Notes under the pieces: model-generated | Told to the model about the DNA's origin: nothing | The model's database searches: none | Seen by the model: the letters and a program-made list of their open reading frames with translations, nothing else | Assembly (NCBI GenBank): GCA_905221605.1 | Contig: CAJNDS010002413.1 | Span: 638,423-702,422, forward strand | From: Symbiodinium natans | Taxonomy: Eukaryota; Sar; Dinophyceae; Suessiales; Symbiodiniaceae | Reading direction: 5' to 3' | Length of the DNA stretch: 64,000 nucleotides | Shown: positions 45,962 to 56,884 of the stretch, in pieces | How the letters are laid out: each line of letters starts with the position of its first letter | How positions within the stretch are numbered: position 1 is the first letter of the stretch | Translations under genes and position numbers: made by a program

Positions 45962-48765
45962 TGACCCCGAGCTGGATCCCGCTCCAGAGAGTAGCGGTGG
46001 AGGGTCCACGCCCAAGAGCGAGCCCACGGAGGAGGCCGAGCCGGGACCTCCGCGGGAGGCCGCTCCGCGCGGGCGGGCCCTCGAGCCGCCGAAGAGCGAC
46101 GTTCAGCAACGCCTTGCAGAGCGTCGTTCCAAGCGGGATTATTCGCCAGACCTGGTGACGCCTCTCGACGATCTCCATGCCCAGGAGATCGATTCCTTCT
46201 TCGCGGGCGACCCAGCCGCGGACAGCCTTGACGTCATTCTGATGCGCGCCGAGGTTCGCACTGAGTCCCACCTCAACGTTGGCCGGGAGCAGAAAGAGCC
46301 CCTGGTCAAGGAGGAACAGGAGGAGGAAGCTGAGGTTGTCAAAGACGAGGAGGTCTCGGTTGAGATGGAGGCGGGCACCGCGGATGAGGCGGACGATGTC
46401 GCCCTCCCAGCCAACCGAGCCTACGTCGAAGGCCGCTTTTACCCCTACGGCAGCTGGCGGTGCTTCTTCTGCGAAGCCATCAACCCGGTTACCGAGGACC
46501 AGTGCCTCACCACGCACGCGGGCGGCCCGAATGCGGGCGCCCCGTGCGACGGCCGATGGATCAATGGGATCGACATCGGGTGGTGGGAGGTAGATCCTCA
46601 AACCGCGCCAGAGCAATGGAGGCGGAGGTTTTCTGCCGAAGAGCTTGAAGAACAACAAGCGCGGGCAGATGCCGCGAGGCTTCTCAGCGATGAGGAACTC
46701 GCTGAAGCCCTCCAGGCGGCCGAGGAGGCGCAGGCGGCCGAGCGCGCCAAGAAGCGAGAGCGGCGCCAGGCGGAGAAGGCGGAGCGCGATGATCACATCA
46801 CCGAGGCGCTCCGCATAGCAGGGTGGCAGTGCCCTAACTGCTATGAATGGAACCTTTCATTCAGGCAGCTGTGCTTTCGGTGCAGCACGCCTCTCCGCTT
46901 GGCAGAGGTCGTTTCCGCGGGATCCCTGATCCGCGGCGCGGCGAAGAGAGGGACTCGGGCTCCGAAAGCAGCCAGGACGAGCTGGAGTACGAGATCCTTC
47001 TGGCCAATCGCGCGATGGACCAAGAAACCATCCAACCTCTTCTTAGAAATAAACACAAGAAGAGGGGCGGCAAGAGACGTCGCGAAGAGGCGACGTACGG
47101 CAAGGGCCGCGACCCCTTGGAGTGCTTGGGCAGACGCCCGTGGCAAGGGCCAGGGCAAGCCGAAGGGCAGAGGCAAGTCCGATGCCAAGGGCAAGCCCAA
47201 GGGGAGGGGCAGGTACGCCTGGGGCGCTTACGCCGCGGGCATTGTTGCCGCGCTCCAACCCCGCCCGAGCACAAGCTGGGTCCCAGCCTTCCCGTGCGGG
47301 TCTGCCCGGCCGCCGCCAAGTGTTCCGCTTCCGCCGCGGACCCCCTTTTTCCTGGGTCGCGGGCTCCTCAATCGGTTGATGCACGCCCTCAACGGGAACA
47401 TCAACGGCTGGTGGGGCCTGGCGGCTGCAGCGTCGGCGCCGGTTGCCTTGCAGTTGCACCGCGGGGTTGTGCATGTTGTCGAGGACTCCATGCACGCGGT
47501 TGCAACGATTTCGGCCGACGTTGTCGAGGAAATCGGTCATGGGGCCAGGCGGACCGTGTGGGTCGCCGGAACAGCCATCACTCTGGTAGTAGTGATCTTG
47601 TGCGGCGCTGTTCTGTGGTACGTGAGTCGTGCCGTTGCCAATCGCATTGCGCATATGCGACATGGCAACACCGCGGCCCCTGAGGCGCGGCTGTCTCAAC
47701 TCCTTGGCTCCGAAGCGACGTTTGAGGTCGCGAGCACTAAGAAAGGGGTGACCCATAAAGTTTGGGTGCACCTCAAGGAGGAGACAGCTGCCTGTGGCTG
47801 TCGTGCTTACCTGGCAGAGGGACGTTGCGGGCATTGCGATGCCGCAATGGACACCGCTCGTTCCCTAGGGTTTTTGCACGCGGCCCAGCGAGGCGCGGGT
47901 CCTGCGCTCACAGACTCCATTCGGAGCACCGCCTCCGAAGCCCTGGCTAAGGGTAAGGTTGTGTTGGGTTTGGGGAACAGTGAAGGATGTTTCTCCCAAC
48001 TTGCGGCCAAGAGCCGCGGGCTCTCCTGCTTTCAGGGGCTCGCGGGTCGTGACCTGGCCGCGGCCCCAGCAGATGGAGCGAGCGCAGCCCACGCACATTC
48101 CGGCTTCGTGCAACGGGCCGCCACTGCCACTGTGGCGCGCACACCCAGCCGGAGGAACAAGGGCCCAGCCCCCGCTAGGAGTTCTCCAGTCAAAGAAGCG
48201 GAATTCCTTGCGGGCGGGCCATACGTTCAGGCCGCCCAAACGCTGCTTGGGTCTGGAGCAGCTGAGGATGTGATCTACATCCGGGCGTACAGCTTAGATT
48301 GCCCATCCTGCATCGAGGCAATCGAAGCGTCGCTTAGCAAGGGCGCAGGCGTTCGGATTGTCGCCGACATGGGACAATGCCACCGCACCAAACTTCAGTG
48401 GCAAGCGTTGAAACGCTTGGCGGCTGCAGGCGCCGAGGTGAAGGTGGGTTGCGGCTCATCCGTGCGCGACGCCTATGCTCGCGACGGCCGCGGGGCTAAA
48501 GTAGGTACCGGCATCCAAGGGCTTCACCATGCCAAGGCCCTTTGCCTACTGCGGCCTGATGGCGCGGTGGTGCTGATTGGGTTGAGGTCCCCAAGACGCA
48601 CCCGGTCGCGCAGTCCTACATCGAGGATTTCCAGAGGGTGTCGGCTGAGGCATTCTCCCTCGATGAGGCGGTCGCAAGGCGCCCTCAGTTGGAGCGAGCC
48701 AGTAGCTCCAACGTTGCTGGCAACGCCACTCGTGCCCCCAACACTGCTCCACAGGGTATCGAGTA
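45912..48765 (+). CDS. RanBP2-type fingers, membrane segment, SWIM finger and broken PLD-like nuclease
   Basis: Open in one frame to 49112, but the likely protein leaves that frame. In order: an acidic N-terminal part; zinc finger WRCFFCEAINPVTEDQC with CDG end; a Glu/Ala coiled coil (EELAEALQAAEEAQAAERAK); RanBP2-type finger WQCPNCYEWNLSFRQLCFRC; a basic Gly/Lys tract; a hydrophobic segment VAGTAITLVVVILCGAVLWY; SWIM finger CGCRAYLAEGRCGHC; then a PLD-type domain with VRIVADMGQCHRTKLQWQAL and LHHAKALCLLRPDGAVVLIG (HxK..D). The G-S-N part after VLIG is missing: near 48580 the frame shifts and VEVPKTHPVAQSYIEDFQRV follows, ending at 48765. Between 46935 and 47115 another frame (ESSQDELEYEILLANRAMDQ) is more protein-like, so two compensating shifts are probable. 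The nuclease is likely dead in this copy. Confidence 0.72.
48039..48066 (+). repeat. Dispersed GC hairpin
   Basis: GCGGGTCGTGACCTGGCCGC, a member of the same family inside the zinc-finger/PLD gene. Confidence 0.55.
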
Positions 48766-49455
48766 GGCTGCGGCCAGTTGGCGCGGCGTGGTATGCATCC
48801 ACGCATTATCAGAGCAGGCGTTGCAGCACGGCACGTTGCTTCGCCAACCTTTTGCACTTTCTTTTGCTTGACTGCGGGCGAAAAGCCGCGGCAGGTTGGA
48901 AACCTGCCCATTTTGCATTCCCCGCACCTTTCTCCTCCGCCCTGCCTGTGGCCCCTCGTGCTGAGGGTGCTCTTTTGCAGGTGCTGCGGACCGTGTCCTG
49001 GTCGCGGCAATGCGCTCGCCGAAGCGCGTGTGAGTTGCATTGCCTGCGGCACAAGCCATGTGCGCGGCTCTCGCTGAGTCTGGTAGCCCGTAGGGTAGTT
49101 CCGGATAGGTGAGTCGCCGTAGCCGTAGCTTAGGACCGGTAGTGTACAGTGTACCATTTGTACCATAGTCTGCGTACTGGCAGCTAGAGACCAGCTCGAG
49201 GATTCAAGAGCCTCGCCCACCAGCAAAAGGGTGAGGACCTCCTGGGATAGGGTGGTTAAGGGTTGCCGAGGGTTGCCGTCGTCGTGCGTTCGTTGTGGTG
49301 GTGCGGGCTAGCTTCCCTGCCGCATGCCAATGCTCATGATGTGCGGACCACCGCGGTCGCACGCGACACCCTCTCCCTTCCCTTTCTGTGTTCAGCGCGA
49401 GTGCCTGCTGCACTCCGAGCTCGAGATGAGCTGGAAGCCTCGGCTGAGGGGCGAA
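48766..49455 (+). other. 3' untranslated region of the gypsy-like element
   Basis: No recognisable coding sequence. It includes one copy of the dispersed hairpin (48983-49009) and ends with the purine-rich GAGGGGCGAA (49446-49455), the likely polypurine tract directly before the 3' LTR. Confidence 0.6.
48983..49009 (+). repeat. Dispersed GC hairpin, variant A/T
   Basis: GCGGACCGTGTCCTGGTCGC: arms GCGGACC and GGTCGC. The A in the left arm is matched by T in the right arm. Confidence 0.6.
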
Positions 49456-49751
49456 TGTGAGCAGGTCTAAGCACGCACGTTGCATGTGCAGAGCTGCCAG
49501 AACCAGTACTGTAGTTTTCTTTGCATGTGTAGTTTTGCAATTCGTAACAATGCCAATATTTTGGCTCAAGTACCGAGCTTGTGCCTTTGAGCACGGTAGA
49601 GTCGTACAGTAGCTCCTAGGTTGCTGTGCGGTCCGACCGGACGCACTCAGGCGTAGCTGCACAAGTGCTTGGACTCACGAAGTCGTAAAACAGCGTGACC
49701 GGGCTGTGATTGCATTGGCTTAGTGCAAGTCCAGTGCTGGTCGACTTCACA
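49456..49751 (+). repeat. 3' LTR of the gypsy-like element
   Basis: TGTGAGCAGGTC to GACTTCACA, 296 bp. Contains the DinoSL-like segment at 49552-49570. The right target duplication TACC follows at 49752-49755. Confidence 0.93.
49552..49570 (+). promoter_or_regulatory. DinoSL-like segment in gypsy 3' LTR
   Basis: GCCAATATTTTGGCTCAAG, identical to the copy in the 5' LTR. Confidence 0.72.
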
Positions 49752-49823
49752 TACCCCTACCCTGGGGGTAGGCCTAGGGATAGGCCCACCCCTAGCCTGC
49801 GGGTAGCTCTACCCTTCCATAGC

Positions 49824-50180
<357 letters not shown>

Positions 50181-51115
50181 CTACCCCTCGTTTCTTGTTC
50201 TAATTTCTTACGTTCATGTACAAATCATTGTAAGTTTATTGTTCTTGTTTCTTGTGTTCATTATTCGAAACTGGAGAATAGTAGAGGGAGCGGAGAATAA
50301 GTTTAAATTCCACCCCCCCCCTCCCCCCCGCAGTTGTGACTAAGTAGAGAAGGAGGTCTAAATTCCACCCCCCTCGTTTCTTGGTTTTGGCTCTTGTGTT
50401 CATTATTCGAAACGTAGAGAATAAGTAGTGAAGAAGAGAACTAGTCTAAATTCCACCCCCTCGTTTCTTATTTTGTTTCTTGTGTTCCTTATTCGAGAAG
50501 TAGAGAATAAGTAGTGAAGTAGAGAATTAGTCCAAATTCCACCCCCCCCTCGTTTCTTATTTTGTTTCTTGTGTTAATTATACGAATATCAGAGGAGTAG
50601 AGAAAAATATTTTTAATGACAACATGTTTTTGTTTGACTCAAAAATCAGAGGAGTAGAAAATTACTCTAAATTCCACCCCCTCGTTTCTTGTTTTTGTTT
50701 CTTGTGTTCATCATTTGAAAAGTAAAGAATAAGTAGAGAAGTAAAGAATTGGTCTAAATTCCACCCCCCCCCCCTCGTGTTTTGTTTCTGTTTCGTGTTC
50801 ATTATTCGAAAGTCAGAGGAGTAGAGAACCAATCAGAATTCCACTCCCCCTCGTTTCTTGTTTTTGTTTCTTATGTTCATTTTTTGAAAATCAGAGGAGT
50901 CGAGAATTCTCTAAGTTTCACTCCCTCGTTTCTTGTTTTTGCTACTTGTGTTCATTATTCGCAAATCAGAGGAGTAGAGAATACATAGAGAAGTAGAGAA
51001 GAAGTCTAAATTCCACCCCACTCCTTTCTTGTTTTTTGTTTCTTGTGTTTATTATTCGAATATCAGAGTTGAGAATTAATTGAGAATTATAATCTAAATG
51101 ACAGCAAATTTTCTG
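50181..51115 (+). repeat. Tandem repeat, period roughly 100-120 bp
   Basis: Eight to nine diverged units sharing TCTAAATTCCACCCCC, TCGTTTCTTGTTTTTGTTTC, TTGTGTTCATTATTCGAAA and ATCAGAGGAGTAGAGAAT. No coding sequence. Confidence 0.8.
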
Positions 51116-51126
51116 ACGTAATCAAA

Positions 51127-51312
51127 AAGCTGGGGGGTTGGGAGGGGGGGGGGCAGCCCCCCCCATTTTCTTGTTGTTCCCGAAAAGCGGGGGGGTTGGG
51201 GGGTGCGGTGCAGCCCCCCCCCCCCCCCATTTGCTTGTTGTTCCCAACAACCGCCATTTGCTTGTTGTTGTCAGCAGCCCCCCCCCCCCCATTTGCTTGT
51301 TGACCCAGTTCA
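51127..51312 (+). repeat. G/C-run repeats with CATTTGCTTGTTG spacers
   Basis: Runs of G and C around GCAGC, separated by CATTTGCTTGTTGTTCCC. Architecture similar to the satellite at 5572-6630, but the spacer differs. Confidence 0.7.
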
Positions 51313-51789
51313 ACCCAAGTTCAACTCAGGTTGCTGCGGGTTACTTTCTCCCATGTGTTTTGTCACGCGTGAATCATGACACAAGGCTCCCAGCGGAAAG
51401 CGGAGGGCAAAGGCCCTAGTAAAGCCCTACATCCTAAAACCAAAACCCATATTCGCTGTTTGGGATCGTTTCGTGCAGGGTTTAGGGTTTAGGGTCTTGG
51501 GTTTAGGGTTTAGGGTTTGGGGTTTAGGGTTTAGCCAACAATCCCTGCGCCATCACGCGACCTTGGGGCTCCACAGTGCCGAAATTTTCTGTGAGCCCCT
51601 AGACCCTAAACCCTAAACCCTAAACCCTAAACCCTAAACCCCTAAACCCTAAGCCCTAAGCCCTAAACCCTAAACCTTAAACCCTAAGTTTTGGGCCTGG
51701 GAGGGACCCTTAGACAGGACCCTAAATCCTAGGCCCTGAACCGTCCATCCTAAGCAGCCCAAATAGCCCCAAGCCCTAGGGTCCCTTTC
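51313..51789 (+). other. Upstream region of the intact RCC1-like gene
   Basis: Unique sequence to about 51475, TTTAGGG array at 51478-51535, unique to 51600, CCCTAAA array at 51604-51692, then about 95 bases before the ATG. I see no DinoSL relic and no clear promoter. Confidence 0.5.
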
Positions 51790-53289
51790 ATGTCGATTTC
51801 AGTCCATGTGCACCTCCTGAGTGGCGCAAGCGTGGCTTTGGCAACGGAGCCAGAAGAGTCCGTCACCTGCTTGTGCCAAAGAGCCCAGGGCGCTCTAAGA
51901 GTTGGCAAGGGAAGGCTGCTGACTACCTCTGGGGAGGCGCTGGCCTCAGGTACAGTGAAGCGAGCACGTTTACAACACAATGACGTGCTGACCCTCAAAG
52001 TCGGACAGGTTCAAATCAGAGCTTCAAAAGGAGTAGGCGCCTCTGCTGCCTTTGCTGCTATCCTGGGTGATGGATCTGTGGTGACCTGGGGCGCTGCTGA
52101 CGCTGGAGGCGACAGCAGTGCCGTACAAGATCAGCTGAAGAACGTGCAGCAGGTGCAAGCTTCTACTCGGGCGTTTGCTGCGATTCTGGCGGATGGATCT
52201 GTGGTGACCTGGGGCCATGATGAATACGGAGGCGACAGCAGTGCCGTACAAGATCAGCTCAAGAACGTGCAGCAGGTGCAAGCTTCTGATGGGGCGTTTG
52301 CTACGGTTTTGGGCGATGGATGTGTGGTGACCTGGGGCGATGATAGTTTTGGAGCCGACAGCAGTGCCGTACAAGGTCAGCTCAAGAACGTGCAGCAGGT
52401 GCAAGCTGCCGGTTGGGCTTTTGCTGCGATTTTGGCTGATGGATCTGTGGTGACCTGGGGCCATGATGAATACGGAGGCGACGGCAGTGCTGTACACGAT
52501 CAGCTCAAGAACGTGCAGCAGGTGCAAGCTTCGAAAGGGGCGTTTGCTGCGATTCTGGCTGATGGATCTGTGGTGACCTGGGGCGATGCTCGCCATGGTG
52601 GCGACAGCAGTGCCGGACAAGATCAGCTCAAGAACGTGCAGCAGGTGCAAGCTTCTACTCGGGCGTTTGCTGCGATTTTGGCGGATGGATCTGTGGTGAC
52701 CTGGGGCCATGATGAATTTGGAGGCGACAGCAGTGCGGTACACGATCAGCTCAAGAACGTGCAGCAGGTGCAAGCTTCTGAACGGGCGTTTGCTGCGATT
52801 TTGGCTGATGGATCTGTGGTGACCTGGGGCGATGCTGAAGACGGAGGCGACAGCAGTGCCGTACAAGATCAGCTCAAGAACGTGCAGCAGGTGCAAGCTT
52901 CTAGTGAAGCGTTTGCAGCGGTTTTGGCTGATGGATCTGTGGTGACCTGGGGGAATGCTGAATGCGGAGGTGACAGCAGTGCCGTACGAGATCAGCTCAA
53001 GAACGTGCAGCAGGTGCAAGCTTCTCCAATGGCGTTTGCTGCGATCCGGGCTGATGGATCTGTGGTGACCTGGGGTGTTGATGAATTTGGAGGCGACAGC
53101 AGTGCTGTACAAGATCAGCTCAAGAACGTGCAGCAGGTGCAAGCTGCCGGTTGGGCTTTTGCTGCGATTTTGGCTGACGGATCTGTGGTGACCTGGGGCC
53201 GTGATGATTACGGAGGCGACAGCAGTGCCGTACAAGATCAGCTCAAGAACGGCGTTTGCGGAGATGACAGCAGTGCCGTACAACCCTAA
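51790..53289 (+). CDS. Intact intronless RCC1-like repeat protein with ubiquitin-like N-terminus
   Basis: 499 codons. Residues 1-76 look ubiquitin-like (ISVHVHLLSGASVALATEPE, VGKGRLLTTSGEALASG, LQHNDVLTLKVGQ). Ten repeats follow, mostly 41 residues (123 bp): FAAILADGSVVTWG, then variable four residues, GGDSSAVQDQLKNVQQVQAS. The repeats are nearly identical at DNA level, implying recent amplification or gene conversion. The last repeat is cut short (NGVCGDDSSAVQP). RCC1-type repeats form beta-propellers; repeat length here is shorter than the classical 50-60 residues. Function unknown. The opposite strand is also open (52024-53283) because of the repeat composition; I treat that as a shadow. 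The start codon is the first Met and gives a complete ubiquitin-like fold. Confidence 0.88.
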   Translation: MSISVHVHLLSGASVALATEPEESVTCLCQRAQGALRVGKGRLLTTSGEALASGTVKRARLQHNDVLTLKVGQVQIRASKGVGASAAFAAILGDGSVVTWGAADAGGDSSAVQDQLKNVQQVQASTRAFAAILADGSVVTWGHDEYGGDSSAVQDQLKNVQQVQASDGAFATVLGDGCVVTWGDDSFGADSSAVQGQLKNVQQVQAAGWAFAAILADGSVVTWGHDEYGGDGSAVHDQLKNVQQVQASKGAFAAILADGSVVTWGDARHGGDSSAGQDQLKNVQQVQASTRAFAAILADGSVVTWGHDEFGGDSSAVHDQLKNVQQVQASERAFAAILADGSVVTWGDAEDGGDSSAVQDQLKNVQQVQASSEAFAAVLADGSVVTWGNAECGGDSSAVRDQLKNVQQVQASPMAFAAIRADGSVVTWGVDEFGGDSSAVQDQLKNVQQVQAAGWAFAAILADGSVVTWGRDDYGGDSSAVQDQLKNGVCGDDSSAVQP

Positions 53290-53514
53290 GCCCTGACCCC
53301 AATAGGACCGGAGACCCCAGACCCAAAGTCAGTGTTTCGCTGCGTCTAATTTCGTGGTCCGCAAAATGGAGTTCTTGCTCTGGGTAGTGGGAATCCCTAG
53401 CCTCCTGCAATTTGCAGGGCCTTTGAATTTGAATCTATCTATACCCTAGTTTTAGGGAAGGGGGTCAAGCCTAAACCTGAAACCCCAAACCCTAAACCCT
53501 ATACACAGGTGTGT

Positions 53515-54058
53515 ATGTGTGTATATATATACACATGTATATATATATAGATATATAGATATATAGATATATAGATATATAGATATATAGATATATAGAT
53601 ATATAGATATATAGATATATAGATATATAGATATATAGAGATATAGATATATAGATATATAGATATATAGATATATAGATATATAGATATATAGATATAT
53701 AGATATATAGATATAGATATATAGATATATAGATGATAGATATATAATATAGATATATAGATATATATAGATATATAGATATATATATATATATAAGATT
53801 ATATATATATATAGATATTATAGATATAGATATATAGACATATAGATATATAGATATATAGATATATAGATATATAGATATATAGATATATAGATATATA
53901 GATATATAGATATATAGATATATAGATATATAGATATATAGATATATAGATATATAGATAGAAAGATATATAGATATCTAGATATCTAGATATATGTGTA
54001 TATATATTGAGATATATGTATATATATAGAGATATATGTATATATATATATATATATG
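53515..54058 (+). repeat. (ATATATAG)n octamer array
   Basis: About 540 bp of ATATATAG with occasional changes to (TA)n. Very AT-rich, in contrast to surrounding DNA. Confidence 0.95.
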
Positions 54059-54159
54059 CATATGACTCCGCCTCTAGGCTGCCCCGACCTGGAGGTGGGT
54101 CTGGGCTGGGCCCTGCTAGGGCAGGGGCAGCTCTAGAGTCCGCCTGCCAAACTGGGGGC

Positions 54160-54215
54160 AGGCCTAGTAGGCCTACCCCGACCCCCTAGGCCTACCCCAG
54201 AGGTCTGTGGGGGTA
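54160..54215. repeat. TAGGCCTACCCC palindromic block
   Basis: GTAGGCCTACCCCGACCCCC and CTAGGCCTACCCC; same sequence type as the flanks of the gypsy-like element (28684-28740, 49752-49820), and again next to (AGT)n. Confidence 0.7.
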
Positions 54216-54237
54216 CTTCAAGCCAACCCCCACCTGT

Positions 54238-54420
<183 letters not shown>

Positions 54421-55400
54421 AAAACAGGGGCACCCTGGTAAATTGCAGGGTTGCGGGGCAGCCCTAGACCGAGCCTGGGGCTTGCTCCCGCTGTGATACC
54501 ACCCTCGACTCTTAACCTGCAAGACCTCTGAAAAAACCACCAGGCCATACCCCAACCCTGAACCCTGTACCCTAAACCCTAAACCTAAAACCCCTAAGCC
54601 CTGAACCCTAAACCCAAAACCGTAAGCCCTAAACCCTAAACCCTAGGCTCCCTGGCTCACTTAACTTCAAGCACAGGCGTGCTCAAGTGCGTGAACCTCT
54701 TGAACAGCAGCTCCTGTCCGCCCAACAACCACTTCCGCCCCGCGGCCGCGGTTTGGGGGCATGTAGGGTTGAGGGTTTAGGGTTTAGGGTTAGGGCTTAG
54801 GGTTTGGGGTTTAGGGTTTAGGGTTTAGGGCGTTTAGGGTTTAGGGCGTTTAGGGTTTAGGGCGTTTAGTGTTTAGGGTTTCGGGTTGAGGGCGCGTATG
54901 GTTTGGTTTGAGGCGTTAAGGATTTGACCTAAATCCCTGAACTCTGGCGCCTAAACCTCGACCCGAAGCCGGTCTTTGAGTTTAGCGTGAAGTTTGGGGT
55001 TCGAGGGTTTTCAGGGCATTGGGGCTAGGGTTTCAGGCCTAAATAGAATCAACCCAAGCCCTGAACCCTAAGTCCCAAACCGTCCCAAACCCCTGACCCT
55101 AAATCCCCAACCCCAAGCCCTAGACTGTAAACTTGAAAACCTAAACCCTAAACCCTAAACCCTAAACCCTAAACCCTGAACCCTAAACCCTACATACATC
55201 CTGAGCCCCAAGCCTCGAACCCTAAACCCTAAACCCTAAATCCGGAAAACCAAGGAAACCTGAATCCGCACATGGACACCAACGGCTACCCGGCAGCTTG
55301 CCATGAAAGAGAAGGTTTAGGGTGTAGGGTTCAGGGCAGAGGGGGTTTAGGGTGTAGGGTTTAGGGCTAGGGTTCTAGGTTCAGGGTTGAGGGTTTATCT

Positions 55401-55525
55401 GAGAGTAGTTTCATGGACCCTTAATATGGTCCCTAACCTCCTTGGCCCTGAATTTATATAGGGCATGTAAGGGGTATGGGGTGCCCTTTTCTGGGCCCAT
55501 ACTGAGGGACCATGTAACTACGCTT
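55401..55525. mobile_element. MITE-like element, AGTAGTTTCATGGACCCT ends
   Basis: Starts GAGAGTAGTTTCATGGACCC and ends GGGACCATGTAACTACGCTT; about 28 bases at each end are inverted repeats with few mismatches. The centre has TATATAGGGCATG. Confidence 0.7.
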
Positions 55526-55942
55526 AGTTTAGGGTTTAGGGTTCAGGGGGGTTTAGTGTTCAGGGATTTAGATTCAGGGGCTTTTGGGGCAAGGGGTTAG
55601 AGGTTTTAGGGTGTAGGGCTCCTCAGCCTCAATTCTAAACCCCAAACCAAACCCTAAACCCTGGACCCTAAACCCAATCCCCAAACCCTAAACCCTAAAC
55701 CCTGAAGGCTGGGATTTGTAGCCGCTTGAAGGTTGGGGCGGGGCTCTCGCGTCCATTTGGGCCCTGAAGCATGTTAAAGTTTTTGAGTTTTGGGGCTTCA
55801 GGGTTCGGGGTTTAGGGTTTAGGGTTTAGGCTTTAGGGCTTCGAATTTTTGAGTTCGGGCTTCAGGGTTTCGAGTTTTGTTGAGTTCGGTTTTCAGGGCT
55901 TAGGGTATCGAATTGGGGTGCAGGGTTTCGCTGCGCAGGGTT

Positions 55943-56256
55943 TCTGTGTTTGTGTCTGTGTCTGTGTCTGTGTCTGCGTCTGCGTCTGTGTCTGTGTGTG
56001 TGCTTGTGTCTGTGTCTGTGTCTGTGTCTGTGTCTGCGTCTGTGTCTGTGTGTGTGTGTGTGTGCTTGTGTCTGTGTCTGTGTCTGTGTCTGTGTCTGTG
56101 TCTCTGTCTCTGTCTCTGTCTCTGTCTCTGTCTCTGTCTCTGTCTCTGTCTCTGTCTCTGTCTCTGTCTCTGTCTCTGTCTCTGTCTCTGTCTCTGTCGC
56201 TGTCTCTGTCTCTGTCTCTGTCTCTGTCTCTGTCTCTGTCTCTGTCTCTGTCTCTG

Positions 56257-56292
<36 letters not shown>

Positions 56293-56310
56293 TCTGTGTC
56301 TCTCTCTCTT
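55943..56310 (+). repeat. (TGTGTC)n to (TCTCTG)n hexamer array
   Basis: Changes sharply from TGTGTC units to TCTCTG units near 56100, then to (TC)n. Long Cys/Val, Leu/Cys and Arg/Gln frames here are artefacts. Confidence 0.95.
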
Positions 56311-56387
56311 TGTTGGTGTTGAGTTCCTAAACCCTATAAACCCTAAACCAAAAACCCTAAACGTGGGGTGTAGGGTGTCGATAGTAG

Positions 56388-56750
56388 ATGATCCAGTCGA
56401 ACTCCGACTGCTCGGGTTGCCACACTGCCGAAAGTGCATGTCAGCACGATGCTGGCGTAGATCCTCGACCTGTTACCGTTACAGACTACGGTCCGAACAG
56501 CGAGGATCCCCTCGACCTGAACGCTCCGGCGACGAAGGTGCCGCCCTCTTCGCCGAGCACTTGCGCCGTATGCATGCCCAGGACTCCGGGTTCCGGCGCG
56601 CCGTTGAGGATCTGCCCAACTTCATCATGGGTCATGTCGCCGGGAGCAAACCCGACTACTACCGCTACATCTTCGTGGACTTGGGAGAGTCATGGGTTCC
56701 CTTCCCCGGAGGTGGAGTCGTCCCAAGTGAACCCCTACGCTCCTCTAGTA
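56388..56750 (+). pseudogene. Coding-like fragment with a frame change
   Basis: The first half reads best as IQSNSDCSGCHTAESACQHD and DYGPNSEDPLDLNAPATK. After about 56535 another frame is better: GAALFAEHLRRMHAQDSGFR, AVEDLPNFIMGHVAGSKPD, YYRYIFVDLGESWVPFPGGG. This suggests one protein with a frameshift, or two exons. I do not recognise the family. Confidence 0.5.
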
Positions 56751-56756
56751 TTTGTC

Positions 56757-56884
56757 TAGGATCCTCCCCCACCTTTCCAAAAAAGAAAGAAAAGAAAAAC
56801 AACAAAAAAATGCAATCCCTATATTGCCCTCATAAAGAAGATTACTTGTGCATGTTGGGTGGTTTCTTAAGCAGATAGTAGCCC
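56757..56884. mobile_element. Diverged copy of the 120-bp MITE-like family
   Basis: Shares AATCCCTATATTGCCCTCAT and GGTTTCTTAAGCAGATAGTA with the element at 7821-7940; the left arm is replaced by an A-rich stretch. Confidence 0.5.

Larger units (their letters stand above)
28741..49751 (+). mobile_element. Giant Ty3/gypsy-like LTR retrotransposon with accessory genes
   Basis: About 21 kb as assembled, bounded by LTRs of 292 and 296 bp that differ only by a 4-bp insertion, with TACC duplicated on both sides, a PBS and a purine tract. The inside encodes Gag, protease, RT C-half/RNase H, integrase, methyltransferase-like plus RT N-half, a Tpt1-like protein and a zinc-finger/PLD-like protein. A 3.85-kb segment is present twice around a 100-N gap; if that is an assembly error, the element is about 17 kb. 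Several frameshifts break the coding regions although the LTRs are young. Confidence 0.9.

Noticed and set aside
45768-46796. 342-codon minus-strand frame
   Set aside because: Opposite the zinc-finger coding region; Arg/Leu/Gly-rich composition typical of an antisense shadow.
47560-47660. Membrane segment read as a retroviral-type envelope
   Set aside because: A single hydrophobic segment inside a zinc-finger/nuclease protein, with no signal peptide, cleavage site or envelope-like layout.
52024-53283. 419-codon open frame on the minus strand opposite the RCC1-like gene
   Set aside because: It arises from the in-phase 123-bp repeats; the plus frame has the conserved domain pattern.
55849-56440. 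Long Cys/Val, Leu/Cys and Arg/Gln frames
   Set aside because: Hexamer repeat without stops in several frames.
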